From: Pseudanabaena sp. UWO311
Lineage (GTDB): Bacteria; Cyanobacteriota; Cyanobacteriia; Pseudanabaenales; Pseudanabaenaceae
NCBI RefSeq assembly: GCF_006937785.1
Contig: NZ_SJEE01000004.1
Span: 1 to 64,000 of the forward strand
Length of the DNA: 64,000 nucleotides
Reading direction: 5' to 3'
In this document: positions 44,155-53,602 of the stretch, piece after piece
Position numbering within the stretch: position 1 is the stretch's first letter
Layout of the letters: every line of letters begins with the position of its first letter
Translations under genes and position numbers: made by a program
Notes under the pieces: generated by a model
What the model was told of the DNA's origin: nothing
Seen by the model: the letters and a program-made list of their open reading frames with translations, nothing else
Databases searched by the model: none

Positions 44155-46005
44155 TCACAAATTATCACTACTTGCTGCTAACCGATTATCGGTATATATC
44201 TCCCACATTTTTTCATAGGCAGATTCCATATCTCTAGTAAACTTCTCAGCATTCCATAAAGGCGAAGTTTTACGAGATTCTTTTAGTTTCCAAAAAACCT
44301 GCTTTCGCAAAGCCTCATCTATACCCAGTCTAATACCCCAATCAACATACTCTTGATCACTCCAAGCGATTCCCTCCGCAACTCCTGCATTGATCATCAT
44401 CGTGTAACTATTGCGAGCAGCAAATTGCTCGCCAACTTTTGTAACCATGGGAATACACATCCACAAAGCTTCCATTGTGGTAGTTGCGCCATTATAGGGA
44501 TAAGTATCTAAGATCACGTCAGCAATGTCTAAATTAGCACGGTGTTCGGCTTCGGTAGTTACCTGTGGCAAAAATATGAGGCGATCATCACTTATGCCTT
44601 CTGATTTAGCAATTTCCACAAAAAAGTTTTTCAGGCCTTGTTGATCGGATAACCCCTTAACTAATAGATAACTATTAGGCACAGATTTAATTATCTGCAT
44701 TTGCAGTCTGACGTTGTCAGGATGTCGTTTATATCCTGATTGAGAACTTAGATAAACGATCGCATCGAGCGGGATATTAAACTGATTGCGGTGTATCGTG
44801 GGGAAAAGCACTTCAAAGCTATCAACGGCAATGTAAGTATTTGGTAAACGCCAAATCTTCTCTGAGTAATATTTCTGAGCATTTTCTGGCAATACATAAG
44901 GATCGGCAATAAAGTAATCAATCGCAGGTAAGCCCGAAGCATCTAATCCTAGCCAAGTTACTTGTACTGGCGCAGGTTTAAGGGCCATTACCTGACAGGA
45001 TATGTCTAAAGTGATGCTGTCAAGATCGACGAGAATATCAATTTCATCTTCCGCTATTTGTTTAGCGATCGCGGTTGCATCAGATCCAAATTTGTAGGAC
45101 TTATGGCAATAATCAGCAATAAATTCTCTGACTGAATCAGATGCATTAGGCTTGTCGAACACGAAATAAGCATGAATATTGAATTCCTTAAGATCGTGAT
45201 GCCTGAAAATCCATCTTGCCAACCACCCAACGGAATGTTTACTTAAGCAATGGGACAAATAGCCAATTTTAAGTGGTCGTTTGTCAGTATTTCTAGTTAG
45301 AGGAATCGGAAAGCTTGGTAAACTATCCTGATAAATTTTCGCCAATTCATTTTGTAAAGTTCGATTTCTATTGGGATCATCTTTGAGATAAGGCAAAAAG
45401 AAAGTAGAAACAAGTAGACGAGATATATCAGTAGAATTAGTATTGACAGGGAGTTCTTGAATTAAGGATTCAAGCAAATCTAATTGGCTATCAGCCAACG
45501 CAAAAATTTCTTGCCATTGACTTCCTAAACAAAGCAAAGAATTTAATATTATATGATTTACATAGATCTGATTTGGCAAATCTTGCACTAGTTTGCGACA
45601 TTGTTTGGCAACTTCTATACATTTTTTATGTTCCAAACTCAGACTATAAAAGCGGGCTAATTCAGCCAACAAATAGATATTTTCTAATTCTAGACCCACC
45701 CCTGCTTCTAGAATACTTATAGCCATATCATATCTATTAAGATTCAGCCCAAATTTTCTAGAAATATCTTGGAGAAATCGCACAAATTCATTTTTACTAG
45801 ACTCACTCTCATCAATAGTTATCCACCAAGTTATTTGTGCCTCTTCTATTAGTCCCTGAAACAAAAGACATAAACCCAAGTACCAATAGTGAGATTTGAT
45901 ATCAGGTTCTAGCTCAGTCGCTTTTTCATAAAGCTCAGCGGCTTCAGGATATTGACTCTCAACAAACAATTTGTAAGCACTACTGATCAAATTATCGTTA
46001 TCCAT
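44155..46005 (-). CDS. TPR-GT41 protein, O-GlcNAc-transferase-like (second of a tandem pair)
   Basis: From ATG 46005 the protein has about 616 residues; upstream frame to 46110 is less likely. It has TPR repeats in the first about 230 residues and a GT41 catalytic part: LKIGYLSHCLSKHSVGWLARW, LKPAPVQVTWLGLDASGLPAIDYFIADPYVLP, VYLSSQSGYKRHPDNV and ANLDIADVILDTYPYNGATTTMEALWMCIPMVT. It transfers a sugar to Ser/Thr of a protein. The first ATG overlaps the stop of the paralogue upstream (45998) by 8 bp. Confidence 0.85.
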   Translation of the reverse strand: MDNDNLISSAYKLFVESQYPEAAELYEKATELEPDIKSHYWYLGLCLLFQGLIEEAQITWWITIDESESSKNEFVRFLQDISRKFGLNLNRYDMAISILEAGVGLELENIYLLAELARFYSLSLEHKKCIEVAKQCRKLVQDLPNQIYVNHIILNSLLCLGSQWQEIFALADSQLDLLESLIQELPVNTNSTDISRLLVSTFFLPYLKDDPNRNRTLQNELAKIYQDSLPSFPIPLTRNTDKRPLKIGYLSHCLSKHSVGWLARWIFRHHDLKEFNIHAYFVFDKPNASDSVREFIADYCHKSYKFGSDATAIAKQIAEDEIDILVDLDSITLDISCQVMALKPAPVQVTWLGLDASGLPAIDYFIADPYVLPENAQKYYSEKIWRLPNTYIAVDSFEVLFPTIHRNQFNIPLDAIVYLSSQSGYKRHPDNVRLQMQIIKSVPNSYLLVKGLSDQQGLKNFFVEIAKSEGISDDRLIFLPQVTTEAEHRANLDIADVILDTYPYNGATTTMEALWMCIPMVTKVGEQFAARNSYTMMINAGVAEGIAWSDQEYVDWGIRLGIDEALRKQVFWKLKESRKTSPLWNAEKFTRDMESAYEKMWEIYTDNRLAASSDNL

Positions 46006-48202
46006 TGTGAATCTCCCACATTTGTCTATAGGCATTTTCCATCTCTTTAGCAAACTGTCTACCATCCCAAAGCGGTGAAGTTTTACGAGATTGACGGAGC
46101 TTCCAAGCAACAGTTTGCCTTAATTGTGGATCCATACCGAACTTTACGCCCCATTCCACATATTCTTGAATATTCCAAGCAATTCCTTCAGTTATACCAG
46201 CATTCATCATCATCGTATAGCTATTGCGGGCAACAAACTGCTCTCCGACCTGTGTAACCATAGGTATCCCCATCCATAAGGTTTCCATGGTTGTGGTTGC
46301 TCCATTATAAGGATATGTGTCTAGCACAATATCGGCGATCGCCATATTAGCTCGATGTTCGGCTTCAAACTTGGCAAATGGTAAGAATTTAAGATAATCT
46401 CGTTCAACCCCTTCCGAATCAGCAATTTCATAAAAGAAGTTTTGCATAGAGGTCTCATCTGCTAGCCCTTTAATTATGAAGTAACTATTAGGAACTTTCC
46501 GAATAATTTGCAGTTGCGCTCGAACTATATCAGGATGACGTTTATAACTTTTTTGAGAACTAAAATAAACAATTGCATCAGCAGGAATATCCAGATCGGA
46601 TCGGCGTAAAGTGGCTATTGAAGTTTCAAAGCCATCAACAGCTATGTAAGTTTTAGGTAAGCGCCAAATTTTTTCTGAATAATATTCTTGAGCATTTTCT
46701 GGTAGAACATATGGATCGGCTATGTAGTAGTCAATTGCTGGTAACCCCGAAGCATCCCACCCTAACCAACTAACTTGTAAAGGGGCTGGCTTAAGCGCAA
46801 GAATATCACAGCAATTTCCTGAAGTCATACTTTCAAGATCGACTAACAAATCAATCTGATCGCGATCTATTTGTTCAGCAACTAAAAAGTTATCACCCCA
46901 ATAATCTACGCCTTCCCTAAAGGATTTATGCATTTGGCGTACATACCATTCTTGCAAAAAATCTTTACATTGACTGTATTCGGGGAAATATCCATAAATT
47001 TCAAAAGAGTCTCGATCGAAGTGTTGAAACAGCGATCGAGCTAGCCATCCAACCGAATGCTGTCTTAAACTAGTTGCAAGATATCCAATTCTGAGCTTGG
47101 AGCTTTTTCGACTTCTTGGACTTTCTCTTCTTGAGCGTTGATTATTTTGAAATCTTTGGGTAATTTCAGGCTGATAATGTTGCATATTTGATTGAACCAA
47201 GCTCATAACCTTATTTTGAATGGCTCTGTTATCTTGAGGTATATCCTGAATATAAGGGGCAAAGAAACAAGACATGCAGATATAAGTTACGTAAAACCGA
47301 TTCATGTCAACAGGATTTTGCTGAACTAAATCAGACAACAAAGATTGATATTTAGCAAAAATCACCTTTATTTCTTGCCAATTACCTCCTGCACTCATAA
47401 GTGCGCTCAAAAGTAGGTGATAAGCAATAGTTTGATCTAAACTCTCTGGGAATTTGGCGATAATATTCCGAGCAACTTCAAGAGCTTCATTATAATAATC
47501 GTGCTTAATATAAAGCTGTACTAAGAACCCCAAAACCATAATGCTATCAGGGCAAAGTTGCAGACACATATCAACAAATTTCAGAGATATATCTAGTCTC
47601 AATTTTTGGCTAAAAGCAGCATAAATTAGCTTACTCGTCCCAACTTCTTTGTTTTGAACATAAGGTATACAGGAAGATATAAATCCTAAATAAAAGGTCA
47701 CATCTTCTTCAGATTTTGATTGAGAAATTGGCGTAAATGAAATATTTTCAATTAGTTGTAGTAGAGCATTATCATTAATGTCTATACCTGATTGGATTAG
47801 ATTAATTAAGCCAAGCTCTTGTAAAGTTTGAATGTTAAATATTTGAAGCTGAAGATATAAGTATACGATTTGCACCAAGTTCTCAAAATTTTGGGGAATT
47901 ATTCGGCGTATATATTGACGAATTGTTAAAGACACTTGATATTCTTTTAATTCTTCCTGACGATCAGCCTCTTGCCTTAAGATTTCATAAAGCTCTTTAG
48001 TATATAGGTCAGCATCACTAGAATTTTTTAATCCTAGAGTCCATATATTGTCAGCTTCTTCATCTTTTGATTGCAATAAAAAAGCTAATCCCAAATAATA
48101 ATAACCTTCGCCAACATTTGGATATAGCTCAACCCCTTGTTTGCTATAGCTGATAATTTGGTCGTAATCCTTTTGTAATAGAAGGTCTTGCCAGTTAGTC
48201 AT
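45998..48202 (-). CDS. TPR-GT41 protein, O-GlcNAc-transferase-like (first of a tandem pair)
   Basis: From ATG 48202 the protein has 734 residues, with TPR helices (about 1-360) and a GT41 domain (about 395-730): RIGYLATSLRQHSVGWLARSLF, APLQVSWLGWDASGLPAIDYYIADPYVLPE, VYFSSQKSYKRHPDIV and LDTYPYNGATTTMETLWMGIPM. The C-terminal half is very similar to the next gene, so the two arose by tandem duplication, while the TPR parts differ and may choose different targets. A 22-bp overlap-type junction couples them. Confidence 0.85.
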   Translation of the reverse strand: MTNWQDLLLQKDYDQIISYSKQGVELYPNVGEGYYYLGLAFLLQSKDEEADNIWTLGLKNSSDADLYTKELYEILRQEADRQEELKEYQVSLTIRQYIRRIIPQNFENLVQIVYLYLQLQIFNIQTLQELGLINLIQSGIDINDNALLQLIENISFTPISQSKSEEDVTFYLGFISSCIPYVQNKEVGTSKLIYAAFSQKLRLDISLKFVDMCLQLCPDSIMVLGFLVQLYIKHDYYNEALEVARNIIAKFPESLDQTIAYHLLLSALMSAGGNWQEIKVIFAKYQSLLSDLVQQNPVDMNRFYVTYICMSCFFAPYIQDIPQDNRAIQNKVMSLVQSNMQHYQPEITQRFQNNQRSRRESPRSRKSSKLRIGYLATSLRQHSVGWLARSLFQHFDRDSFEIYGYFPEYSQCKDFLQEWYVRQMHKSFREGVDYWGDNFLVAEQIDRDQIDLLVDLESMTSGNCCDILALKPAPLQVSWLGWDASGLPAIDYYIADPYVLPENAQEYYSEKIWRLPKTYIAVDGFETSIATLRRSDLDIPADAIVYFSSQKSYKRHPDIVRAQLQIIRKVPNSYFIIKGLADETSMQNFFYEIADSEGVERDYLKFLPFAKFEAEHRANMAIADIVLDTYPYNGATTTMETLWMGIPMVTQVGEQFVARNSYTMMMNAGITEGIAWNIQEYVEWGVKFGMDPQLRQTVAWKLRQSRKTSPLWDGRQFAKEMENAYRQMWEIHNG

Positions 48203-48237
48203 TAGTATTACTAGGTAATTATGTAGTTTAGATACCA

Positions 48238-48282
48238 CAAAACTGATTGCAAAAAACGAGAAGTCTTTTGCAATCAGTTTTG
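48238..48282. repeat. 17-bp inverted repeat upstream of the GT41 pair
   Basis: CAAAACTGATTGCAAAA (48238-48254) and its exact complement (48266-48282) flank an 11-nt loop. It lies in the leader of the GT41 operon and just after the pilin region. Confidence 0.6.
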
Positions 48283-48300
48283 CACTTAGGTAATATATAA

Positions 48301-48326
48301 GTTGACCCTTTATATTTAAGGTCAAC
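48301..48326. terminator. Hairpin between pilA and the GT41 pair
   Basis: GTTGACC at 48301-48307 pairs with GGTCAAC at 48320-48326, with a T/A-rich loop and a following T run on the minus strand. It lies about 50 bp after the pilA stop. Confidence 0.45.
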
Positions 48327-48377
48327 TTTACTTGTAGTCGCAGAGAGATTGTTCTATTCAGGCAAAACAGTCGAAGA

Positions 48378-49034
48378 CTACTGAATAGCAGTGTAACCTA
48401 ATGTTGTAGTACCAATAGTTGTGTTACAAGCTGGAGCTGCATTTATAGATGGAAGAATGTATAGAGTACCAGTCTGGACAGCTAGTTGGCTTCCTCCATT
48501 AACAGCAGGTAAATTAGCTTCACAAAGTGTAGCTAGTGTAGTAGCTTCATTACTACCTGTTGGAGTCGAGACACTAACTTGACCTGTGTAGGACTTCAAA
48601 GGTGAGCTAGCACCGCCTGTCATGGCATCAGCAGTAGTACCAGTACCAGAAACAGCACCAGTTGGAGTTGCTACACCAAAAACATTGGCAGATTGAGAAG
48701 TTCCACTAACAGTCTTGCCTCCATTTCTGGCAATTCCATAGCCATAGTTTTCTGTAGTGAAAGCAATACCTACACCAAGAGATCCTAGGTTAGGTGCAAA
48801 TTGTTGTTTCTCTAGGTAATAAGCTTGCTGAGAGCGGTTCATGGAGCCAGTGTAGGTTTTGGCTTCAGACTGACGAGCTTTGGAAGCTTGGTTAAGGAAA
48901 GAAGGAAGCGCGATCGCAGCCAAGATACCGATGATGATGATAACTACGAGTAGTTCAATCAGGGTGAAGCCCTTTTCGCCATTCTTCTTGTTGAGGATGT
49001 GTTGAATGAGCTTGGTCTTGAATTCAGATTTCAT
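48378..49034 (-). CDS. pilA: Type IV pilin (PilA-like), Ser/Thr/Gly-rich
   Basis: The 218-residue prepilin has a 22-residue leader ending Gly, then FTLIELLVVIIIIGILAAIALPSFLNQ, the class III signal with Glu5 for processing by PilD. The body is rich in Ser, Thr, Gly and Ala and has two Cys near the C-terminus. It should form the pilus fibre for twitching and DNA uptake. The O-glycosylation genes lie directly downstream, and many Ser/Thr in the body are candidate sites. A second pilin lies upstream (49207). Confidence 0.88.
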   Translation of the reverse strand: MKSEFKTKLIQHILNKKNGEKGFTLIELLVVIIIIGILAAIALPSFLNQASKARQSEAKTYTGSMNRSQQAYYLEKQQFAPNLGSLGVGIAFTTENYGYGIARNGGKTVSGTSQSANVFGVATPTGAVSGTGTTADAMTGGASSPLKSYTGQVSVSTPTGSNEATTLATLCEANLPAVNGGSQLAVQTGTLYILPSINAAPACNTTIGTTTLGYTAIQ

Positions 49035-49206
49035 AATTCTTTATTCCCGTTAATGCCGAGTAAGTTAACTTGTTGGGTTGTGAAAGTAACTTACCCACAA
49101 AAAAACAGGATGATATCACTCAGAGAAAAAAATATTTTTTGATTGCAAAAGTCAAAAAAACTAGATCATCGCAAAGAACTGATCTAGCTTTTTATTTTTT
49201 AAGTTT

Positions 49207-49773
49207 TTATTCGTCTAGAGAAAAGTTGAGAGGGCATACCATGGTTTGCGAAACGGCGTTAAGCGATCCAGGAGGGATAGCAATATTAGGAGCATTGGCA
49301 ACGCAAAAAATGGTATCTATTCTGACTACTCCAGGTATCCCAACAACACCAACAAAAGCCTTTAAATTGGGGGATGTAGGCGTTGCAACATTAGTAACAA
49401 TTTGATCGATCTGGACTGGGGTGGTATTTCCATTAACATCGCCTGTAATCACAGAATAAGTGAAATTAGCTGAGGATATATTTGCTCCCACATTCAGTGT
49501 AGTTATATTGCCAGCAAACGTCTTTTTTTCCAGATAGTAGGCTTGTTGCAGGCGGCTCATCGTTCCAATAAATGATTTAGCTTCAGCAAATCGTGCCTTG
49601 TTGGCTTGATTGATAAATGAGGGCAGCGCGATCGCAGCTAGCAAACCAATAATAACGATTACTACCAATAACTCAATTAATGTAAAACCTTGTTCTTCTT
49701 GGGTTTGAGCTTTACTAAAACGGCGATCGTGAAGCCATAAACCAACGATAAATTCTAAATTTCTGAAGTCCAC
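49207..49773 (-). CDS. Type IV pilin-like protein, second paralogue
   Basis: The 188-residue prepilin (GTG start 49773) has a leader of about 28 residues ending in Gly (ends QEEQG), then FTLIELLVVIVIIGLLAAIALPSFINQANKARF. The body differs from the first pilin but keeps SKxFIGTMSRLQQAYYLEKKTF. Two Cys near the end (IFCVANAP, MVCPLN) resemble a C-terminal disulfide. The pair is probably pilin plus minor pilin or two major types. The gap 49035-49206 holds only the pilA leader. Confidence 0.82.
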   Translation of the reverse strand: MDFRNLEFIVGLWLHDRRFSKAQTQEEQGFTLIELLVVIVIIGLLAAIALPSFINQANKARFAEAKSFIGTMSRLQQAYYLEKKTFAGNITTLNVGANISSANFTYSVITGDVNGNTTPVQIDQIVTNVATPTSPNLKAFVGVVGIPGVVRIDTIFCVANAPNIAIPPGSLNAVSQTMVCPLNFSLDE

Positions 49774-49841
49774 TGTCCCTTACCTAATACTAACTTGTAT
49801 CCTTAATTCCCCTCAGATCAAGTTACCCATTTTTCTAAGAT

Positions 49842-50423
49842 TTAAACCTCTCTAAAATATTCCAGAATATTAAGAATTCTCGCTTCTAGATTGATCGCAT
49901 CCCTCAGATTACAAAATACATTGGCTTTAAGCTGCGAATCACTACATAACCCAATCACTAAGATATTAATATGCTCAATATATGCAGCATTCAGTGCCGC
50001 CTTACCTTCTTCATATACAAGTGGAATCCCTGGTTGAATGATGGCAAGATTTTGAAAAAATTGATTGGTACTGGTAAAACAGCGATTTATATATTGACTA
50101 AGCAAATCAAAGTCAACCTCAGTCTTTCCTTGAATATCGCCGAGGGTATAAGCAATCATGTCAATCGGCGTGCGATCGCTAACAAATGGTGTCGCCGAGC
50201 TTTGCCAAACCTGTTCGGCAGCATCCAAAACATGATTCTGCACAAATAGCCTCGTCCTAAAGTCCATTGGTTCCGCAGGATCTAAGCCCAAATCTGCAAA
50301 AACTTGACTAGTTGTGGTGCGGACAAAAGGGATATTTAGGTGAGATGAGAGGGCGATCGCTAATGTTGTTTTGCCAGTACGATGTGCGCCGCAGAGTCCC
50401 AGATTGGCATTAAGCTTAAACAT
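49842..50423 (-). CDS. P-loop nucleotide kinase-like protein (AAA/kinase fold)
   Basis: The 193-residue protein begins with NLGLCGAHRTGKTTLAIALSSHL (Walker A GAHRTGKT) and has ATPFVSDRTPIDMIAYTL, a DR-T motif of nucleoside/nucleotide kinases, then a helical tail with NILEYF. The substrate is unknown; a NadR-kinase-like or thymidylate-kinase-like reaction is possible. It overlaps the Uma2 gene by 8 bp at its start. Confidence 0.7.
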   Translation of the reverse strand: MFKLNANLGLCGAHRTGKTTLAIALSSHLNIPFVRTTTSQVFADLGLDPAEPMDFRTRLFVQNHVLDAAEQVWQSSATPFVSDRTPIDMIAYTLGDIQGKTEVDFDLLSQYINRCFTSTNQFFQNLAIIQPGIPLVYEEGKAALNAAYIEHINILVIGLCSDSQLKANVFCNLRDAINLEARILNILEYFREV

Positions 50424-51195
50424 CGTCTGGATCGATACCTAAAGCTCGTAACCGCTCCGCAAGGCGATTAGCACGTATGCTTTCCTGCTCAGCACGTTGG
50501 CTTTCTTGCTCAGCTCGTTGTTGCTGTGCTTCGGCACGTCTCCGTTCTTGAGCGGTGCGTTGTTGTTCTTGCCACACTTGGATTTCTGATTGCTGTAGAC
50601 GTTGGCTTATTTCCACTGGCGACAAAAATCTTTGACCATCGGGACGCGAGATAATTAACTCCTGTCCGAACGCCCAATCAAATCTAATTCCTAACAATGG
50701 ACTGACCCAATTGAGCATTGATGGAATTTGGACGAGGCGATCGCCCACTCTCTGCCAGCCTTCTAAAATCAAATCATCGGGATCGTAAATGTAATATTCA
50801 TGAACGCCATAGGTTTGGTAAAAATCAAACTTATCTTCAAGGGAATCTTGCCCACGCCGATCTTTATTACTGGGTGACAGGATCTCAAAAACTACCTGTG
50901 GCGCAATGTTATCTTCTAACCATTGCTTATAAGATCCCCTTCGACCTTTGGGACGACCTAGTGCCACCATCACATCAGGCGCAACCCTTTTTTGAGTGCG
51001 ACGCACTGGATACCAAAGCAAATCCCCTGCAATAAATACATTAGGATCATCGGCAAACATGATCTCTAAATTTTCTTTGATGATCACGATCCAGCGATAT
51101 TGTTCGGTATTGTCTGCCATAGGATTACCGTCACTGTCAGGATAGTCGATCTCTGGAGCGATTGCTTCTTCAGATATTAGAGGTTGCAGAGTCAT
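50416..51195 (-). CDS. Uma2 family (DUF820) protein with C-terminal coiled coil
   Basis: The protein has about 259 residues from ATG 51195 (an alternative ATG at 51255 adds 20 residues). The Uma2 core is present: KRVAPDVMVALGRPKGRRGSYKQW, APQVVFEILSPSNKDRRGQDSLEDKFDFYQTYGVHEYYIYDPDD (PD-(D/E)xK-like D, E-x-L, K). The last about 70 residues form a coiled coil with repeats of QRAEQESQRAEQES. It ends with an 8-bp overlap with the kinase-like gene. Confidence 0.85.
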   Translation of the reverse strand: MTLQPLISEEAIAPEIDYPDSDGNPMADNTEQYRWIVIIKENLEIMFADDPNVFIAGDLLWYPVRRTQKRVAPDVMVALGRPKGRRGSYKQWLEDNIAPQVVFEILSPSNKDRRGQDSLEDKFDFYQTYGVHEYYIYDPDDLILEGWQRVGDRLVQIPSMLNWVSPLLGIRFDWAFGQELIISRPDGQRFLSPVEISQRLQQSEIQVWQEQQRTAQERRRAEAQQQRAEQESQRAEQESIRANRLAERLRALGIDPDDV

Positions 51196-51291
51196 GGATT
51201 TGCCCTCACCGAAACCTAAGCATAATTCATCCATTAAAACATAATCATCAAACATGAAAAGTGGTGCTTTTACAGCTTTCCATATTTTTCA

Positions 51292-52557
51292 TTAGGCTCC
51301 TAATACCCGCTTAGCTCTAGCGAGATAGGACTCGCGATCAGCTAAGCCATTAGTGCCGCCATTGATGATTTTTGTGATTGTGAGGATATCGTCGCGATCG
51401 GCATGATTATTAAGTTTGCGAGTGTCCCAATACCAACCTGCACTGAGGCAAGCAAGATCGAAATCTCCTAGGCGCTGAGGATTATTAATCAAGTCCACGC
51501 CCAAGGCTCGACCACAATCAGCATAGTTTGCTCTTCCTGTAACTTGGATTAAGCCACGCCCCTTAAATCGCACACCATCACCCGATTGAGTATTACCGAG
51601 ATCTCGTCGTCCTTCGTAGTCCGCGCCAGAGGCATATTCTTCGTTCGTGTTAAACCCATCGCTCTCATGCCCCAACTGAGCTAGGAAATGTGCTTTGCGT
51701 AATGGTGTAGTAATTGCATAACGCTGCATTGTTTTATTTAAGTGGGGCAGCAATCTCTCAAGGCGATCGCGGCGGGAATAGGGAGCAATCGCGCTCAGTT
51801 GCTCTTGGGTAATCAACCCAGAGTTTTTATCTAAATCAACTGCGGCGGTACGCGGATATAGCCCCTCATAGGGTTCTTGAGCAATTTGGCGAGGTGGCAA
51901 ATTATTGAGAATTCTAATCGTGCTATCAACTAGCACATCCTTGGGGTTGAAATCATCTTTCAATCCTGTAATCAATTGATCTAATCGTCGCGCTGCTAAT
52001 TTGCGATGCTCAGTCAAATTCGGTGCTTGGTAAAGTCCTTCATAGGGTTTTCGTAAAACTGGTCGTAAAGTCAAACCACTCATCACCCTAATCAAGTCAT
52101 CAATTCTGCCATCAGCACTATTGGTCTTCGTATCTGTAATATTTCCGATCGCTGCCACTAAAGTCTGAGCGGCTTGTTTACGCCATGTTGCCAAACTTGC
52201 CGCAGGGAAAAGTCCTGAATAAGGCGAGCGCCCTGTTGGACGAGCTGGTAAATTACGCAAAAAGCGAATCAAATCATCGATCGCTCCGTCAAAAACACTA
52301 CCTTCAACATCAGGGATTTTTGGTACGGAAGCTTGAAGAGTTAACGCAGCTCGACTGCGCCATGTTGGTAAATCGGCGGCAGGAAGAATGCCTGCATAAG
52401 GCTGTCGTGCCTCTGGACGCGCAGGCAAATTATTTAATACGCGAACCAGATCATCTACTAGTCCATCTTTTTCATTGATCGTATTGCCGACAATCTTGGG
52501 AACCAGAAATGCAAGGGTTACAGCAGCTTGCGATCGCCAAATCTCAACTTGTTTCAT
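51292..52557 (-). CDS. GH19-family lysin with four N-terminal repeats
   Basis: The 421-residue protein has four about 58-residue repeats (about 5-62, 63-121, 122-179, 180-235), each with DxLI(R)xLxNLPxRP and PYxGLxPAA, then a GH19 domain (about 245-420): AQLGHESDGFNTNEE (Glu298 and Glu306/307 as catalytic acids) and FKGRGLIQVTGRANY. GH19 enzymes cut chitin or peptidoglycan. No signal peptide is seen, so release needs lysis or another route. It is the last gene of the 55951-51292 cluster. Confidence 0.85.
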   Translation of the reverse strand: MKQVEIWRSQAAVTLAFLVPKIVGNTINEKDGLVDDLVRVLNNLPARPEARQPYAGILPAADLPTWRSRAALTLQASVPKIPDVEGSVFDGAIDDLIRFLRNLPARPTGRSPYSGLFPAASLATWRKQAAQTLVAAIGNITDTKTNSADGRIDDLIRVMSGLTLRPVLRKPYEGLYQAPNLTEHRKLAARRLDQLITGLKDDFNPKDVLVDSTIRILNNLPPRQIAQEPYEGLYPRTAAVDLDKNSGLITQEQLSAIAPYSRRDRLERLLPHLNKTMQRYAITTPLRKAHFLAQLGHESDGFNTNEEYASGADYEGRRDLGNTQSGDGVRFKGRGLIQVTGRANYADCGRALGVDLINNPQRLGDFDLACLSAGWYWDTRKLNNHADRDDILTITKIINGGTNGLADRESYLARAKRVLGA

Positions 52558-52594
52558 GGCACTTATCGGGTAATTTCCACTTTGCGTAACACCA

Positions 52595-53521
52595 TCATCT
52601 TATGAAACGCCCAAAAATCAATTTTACAAAGAAGGGAAAGCGCAGAAAAATTCTGCCTAGTAAGTTGATAATCCATTGGCGTAAGCTAATTATTGCAATA
52701 GGTAAATATGGCTCTATATAAGATTCTAATCTTCCAATTAATATGTTGGCGCGACCTATTGGACTAGTAAACTTGAGTGCTATCCAGCAAAAAAACAAGA
52801 TAACGATCACCACAACTGCCACTAGTTGAAAAATGGGGCTTTCTAAAAGATGAAGTAAACGTGTAAATACACGCTTTACTAGCTTTGGTGTGCTGGGTAA
52901 TGTCAAATTTAGCTTGGAAGAAATCCACCAAATCATTAAGACCACAATTGGAGCAGCGATCGCCATGTGCCAACATTGACTAGTTAAAAACAAACTAAAG
53001 CTTTCTGGCAAATCAAGGCGTTTACCAAGATTTTGTAATGGGTCACACCATGTGATCGTCGTGGCAAAAGATACAGTGGCGATCGCAAAGGGACGTAATT
53101 TTTCTTCAACATAATCGGCGATCGCAGTTAAAAATTGCCGCGAAATTTGACTGACCAAAAAACTATGCGCCTTTAAAATGCGATCGGCATGAGGATGTCC
53201 CAAGATATCTTGACAAACTTTCTGATTGAGATCGCCATCAATAGTTATCAATGTCCGCAATATTAACGTTGGATTCTCATCAGGTGGGTTGTCATCCTTG
53301 TCTGTGTAATAAGTCCAAATTGCAATTGCTCCCTGACGTTGAGCAGATATACCTACACTAGAAGCCAATACTTGCAATAATTCCTGACTATTAACTCGAT
53401 ATATAATCTCGTTTTCAGCCGCCAATCCCTTCACATCTAGCTCCATCTGGACTAGAACGCTTGGGTTAAGCCAAAGCCTAATTTCGTCATCAACAATAGC
53501 CAACCAATTAGGCGTAGCCAC
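52595..53521 (-). CDS. Membrane protein with a shared DGD motif (unknown system, gene 5)
   Basis: The 308-residue protein has a cytoplasmic domain (about 1-145) and three to four membrane helices (about 145-160, 185-205, 228-250, 275-305). It contains IDGDLNQKV (from residue 94) with D105, H119 and V123, the same spacing (+11, +25, +29) as in the gene at 54509. A similar motif lies in the gene at 53603. It precedes the GH19 gene by 37 bp. Function is unknown; by position it could place the soluble partners at the membrane. Confidence 0.65.
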   Translation of the reverse strand: MATPNWLAIVDDEIRLWLNPSVLVQMELDVKGLAAENEIIYRVNSQELLQVLASSVGISAQRQGAIAIWTYYTDKDDNPPDENPTLILRTLITIDGDLNQKVCQDILGHPHADRILKAHSFLVSQISRQFLTAIADYVEEKLRPFAIATVSFATTITWCDPLQNLGKRLDLPESFSLFLTSQCWHMAIAAPIVVLMIWWISSKLNLTLPSTPKLVKRVFTRLLHLLESPIFQLVAVVVIVILFFCWIALKFTSPIGRANILIGRLESYIEPYLPIAIISLRQWIINLLGRIFLRFPFFVKLIFGRFIR

Positions 53522-53602
53522 CTTAACTCCGTATTTTAATCAAGTACGCCTAATGTTTTAGTAGGGAAGAGACAAAGCATATTCTCTAATTATTATTTAG
53601 AA

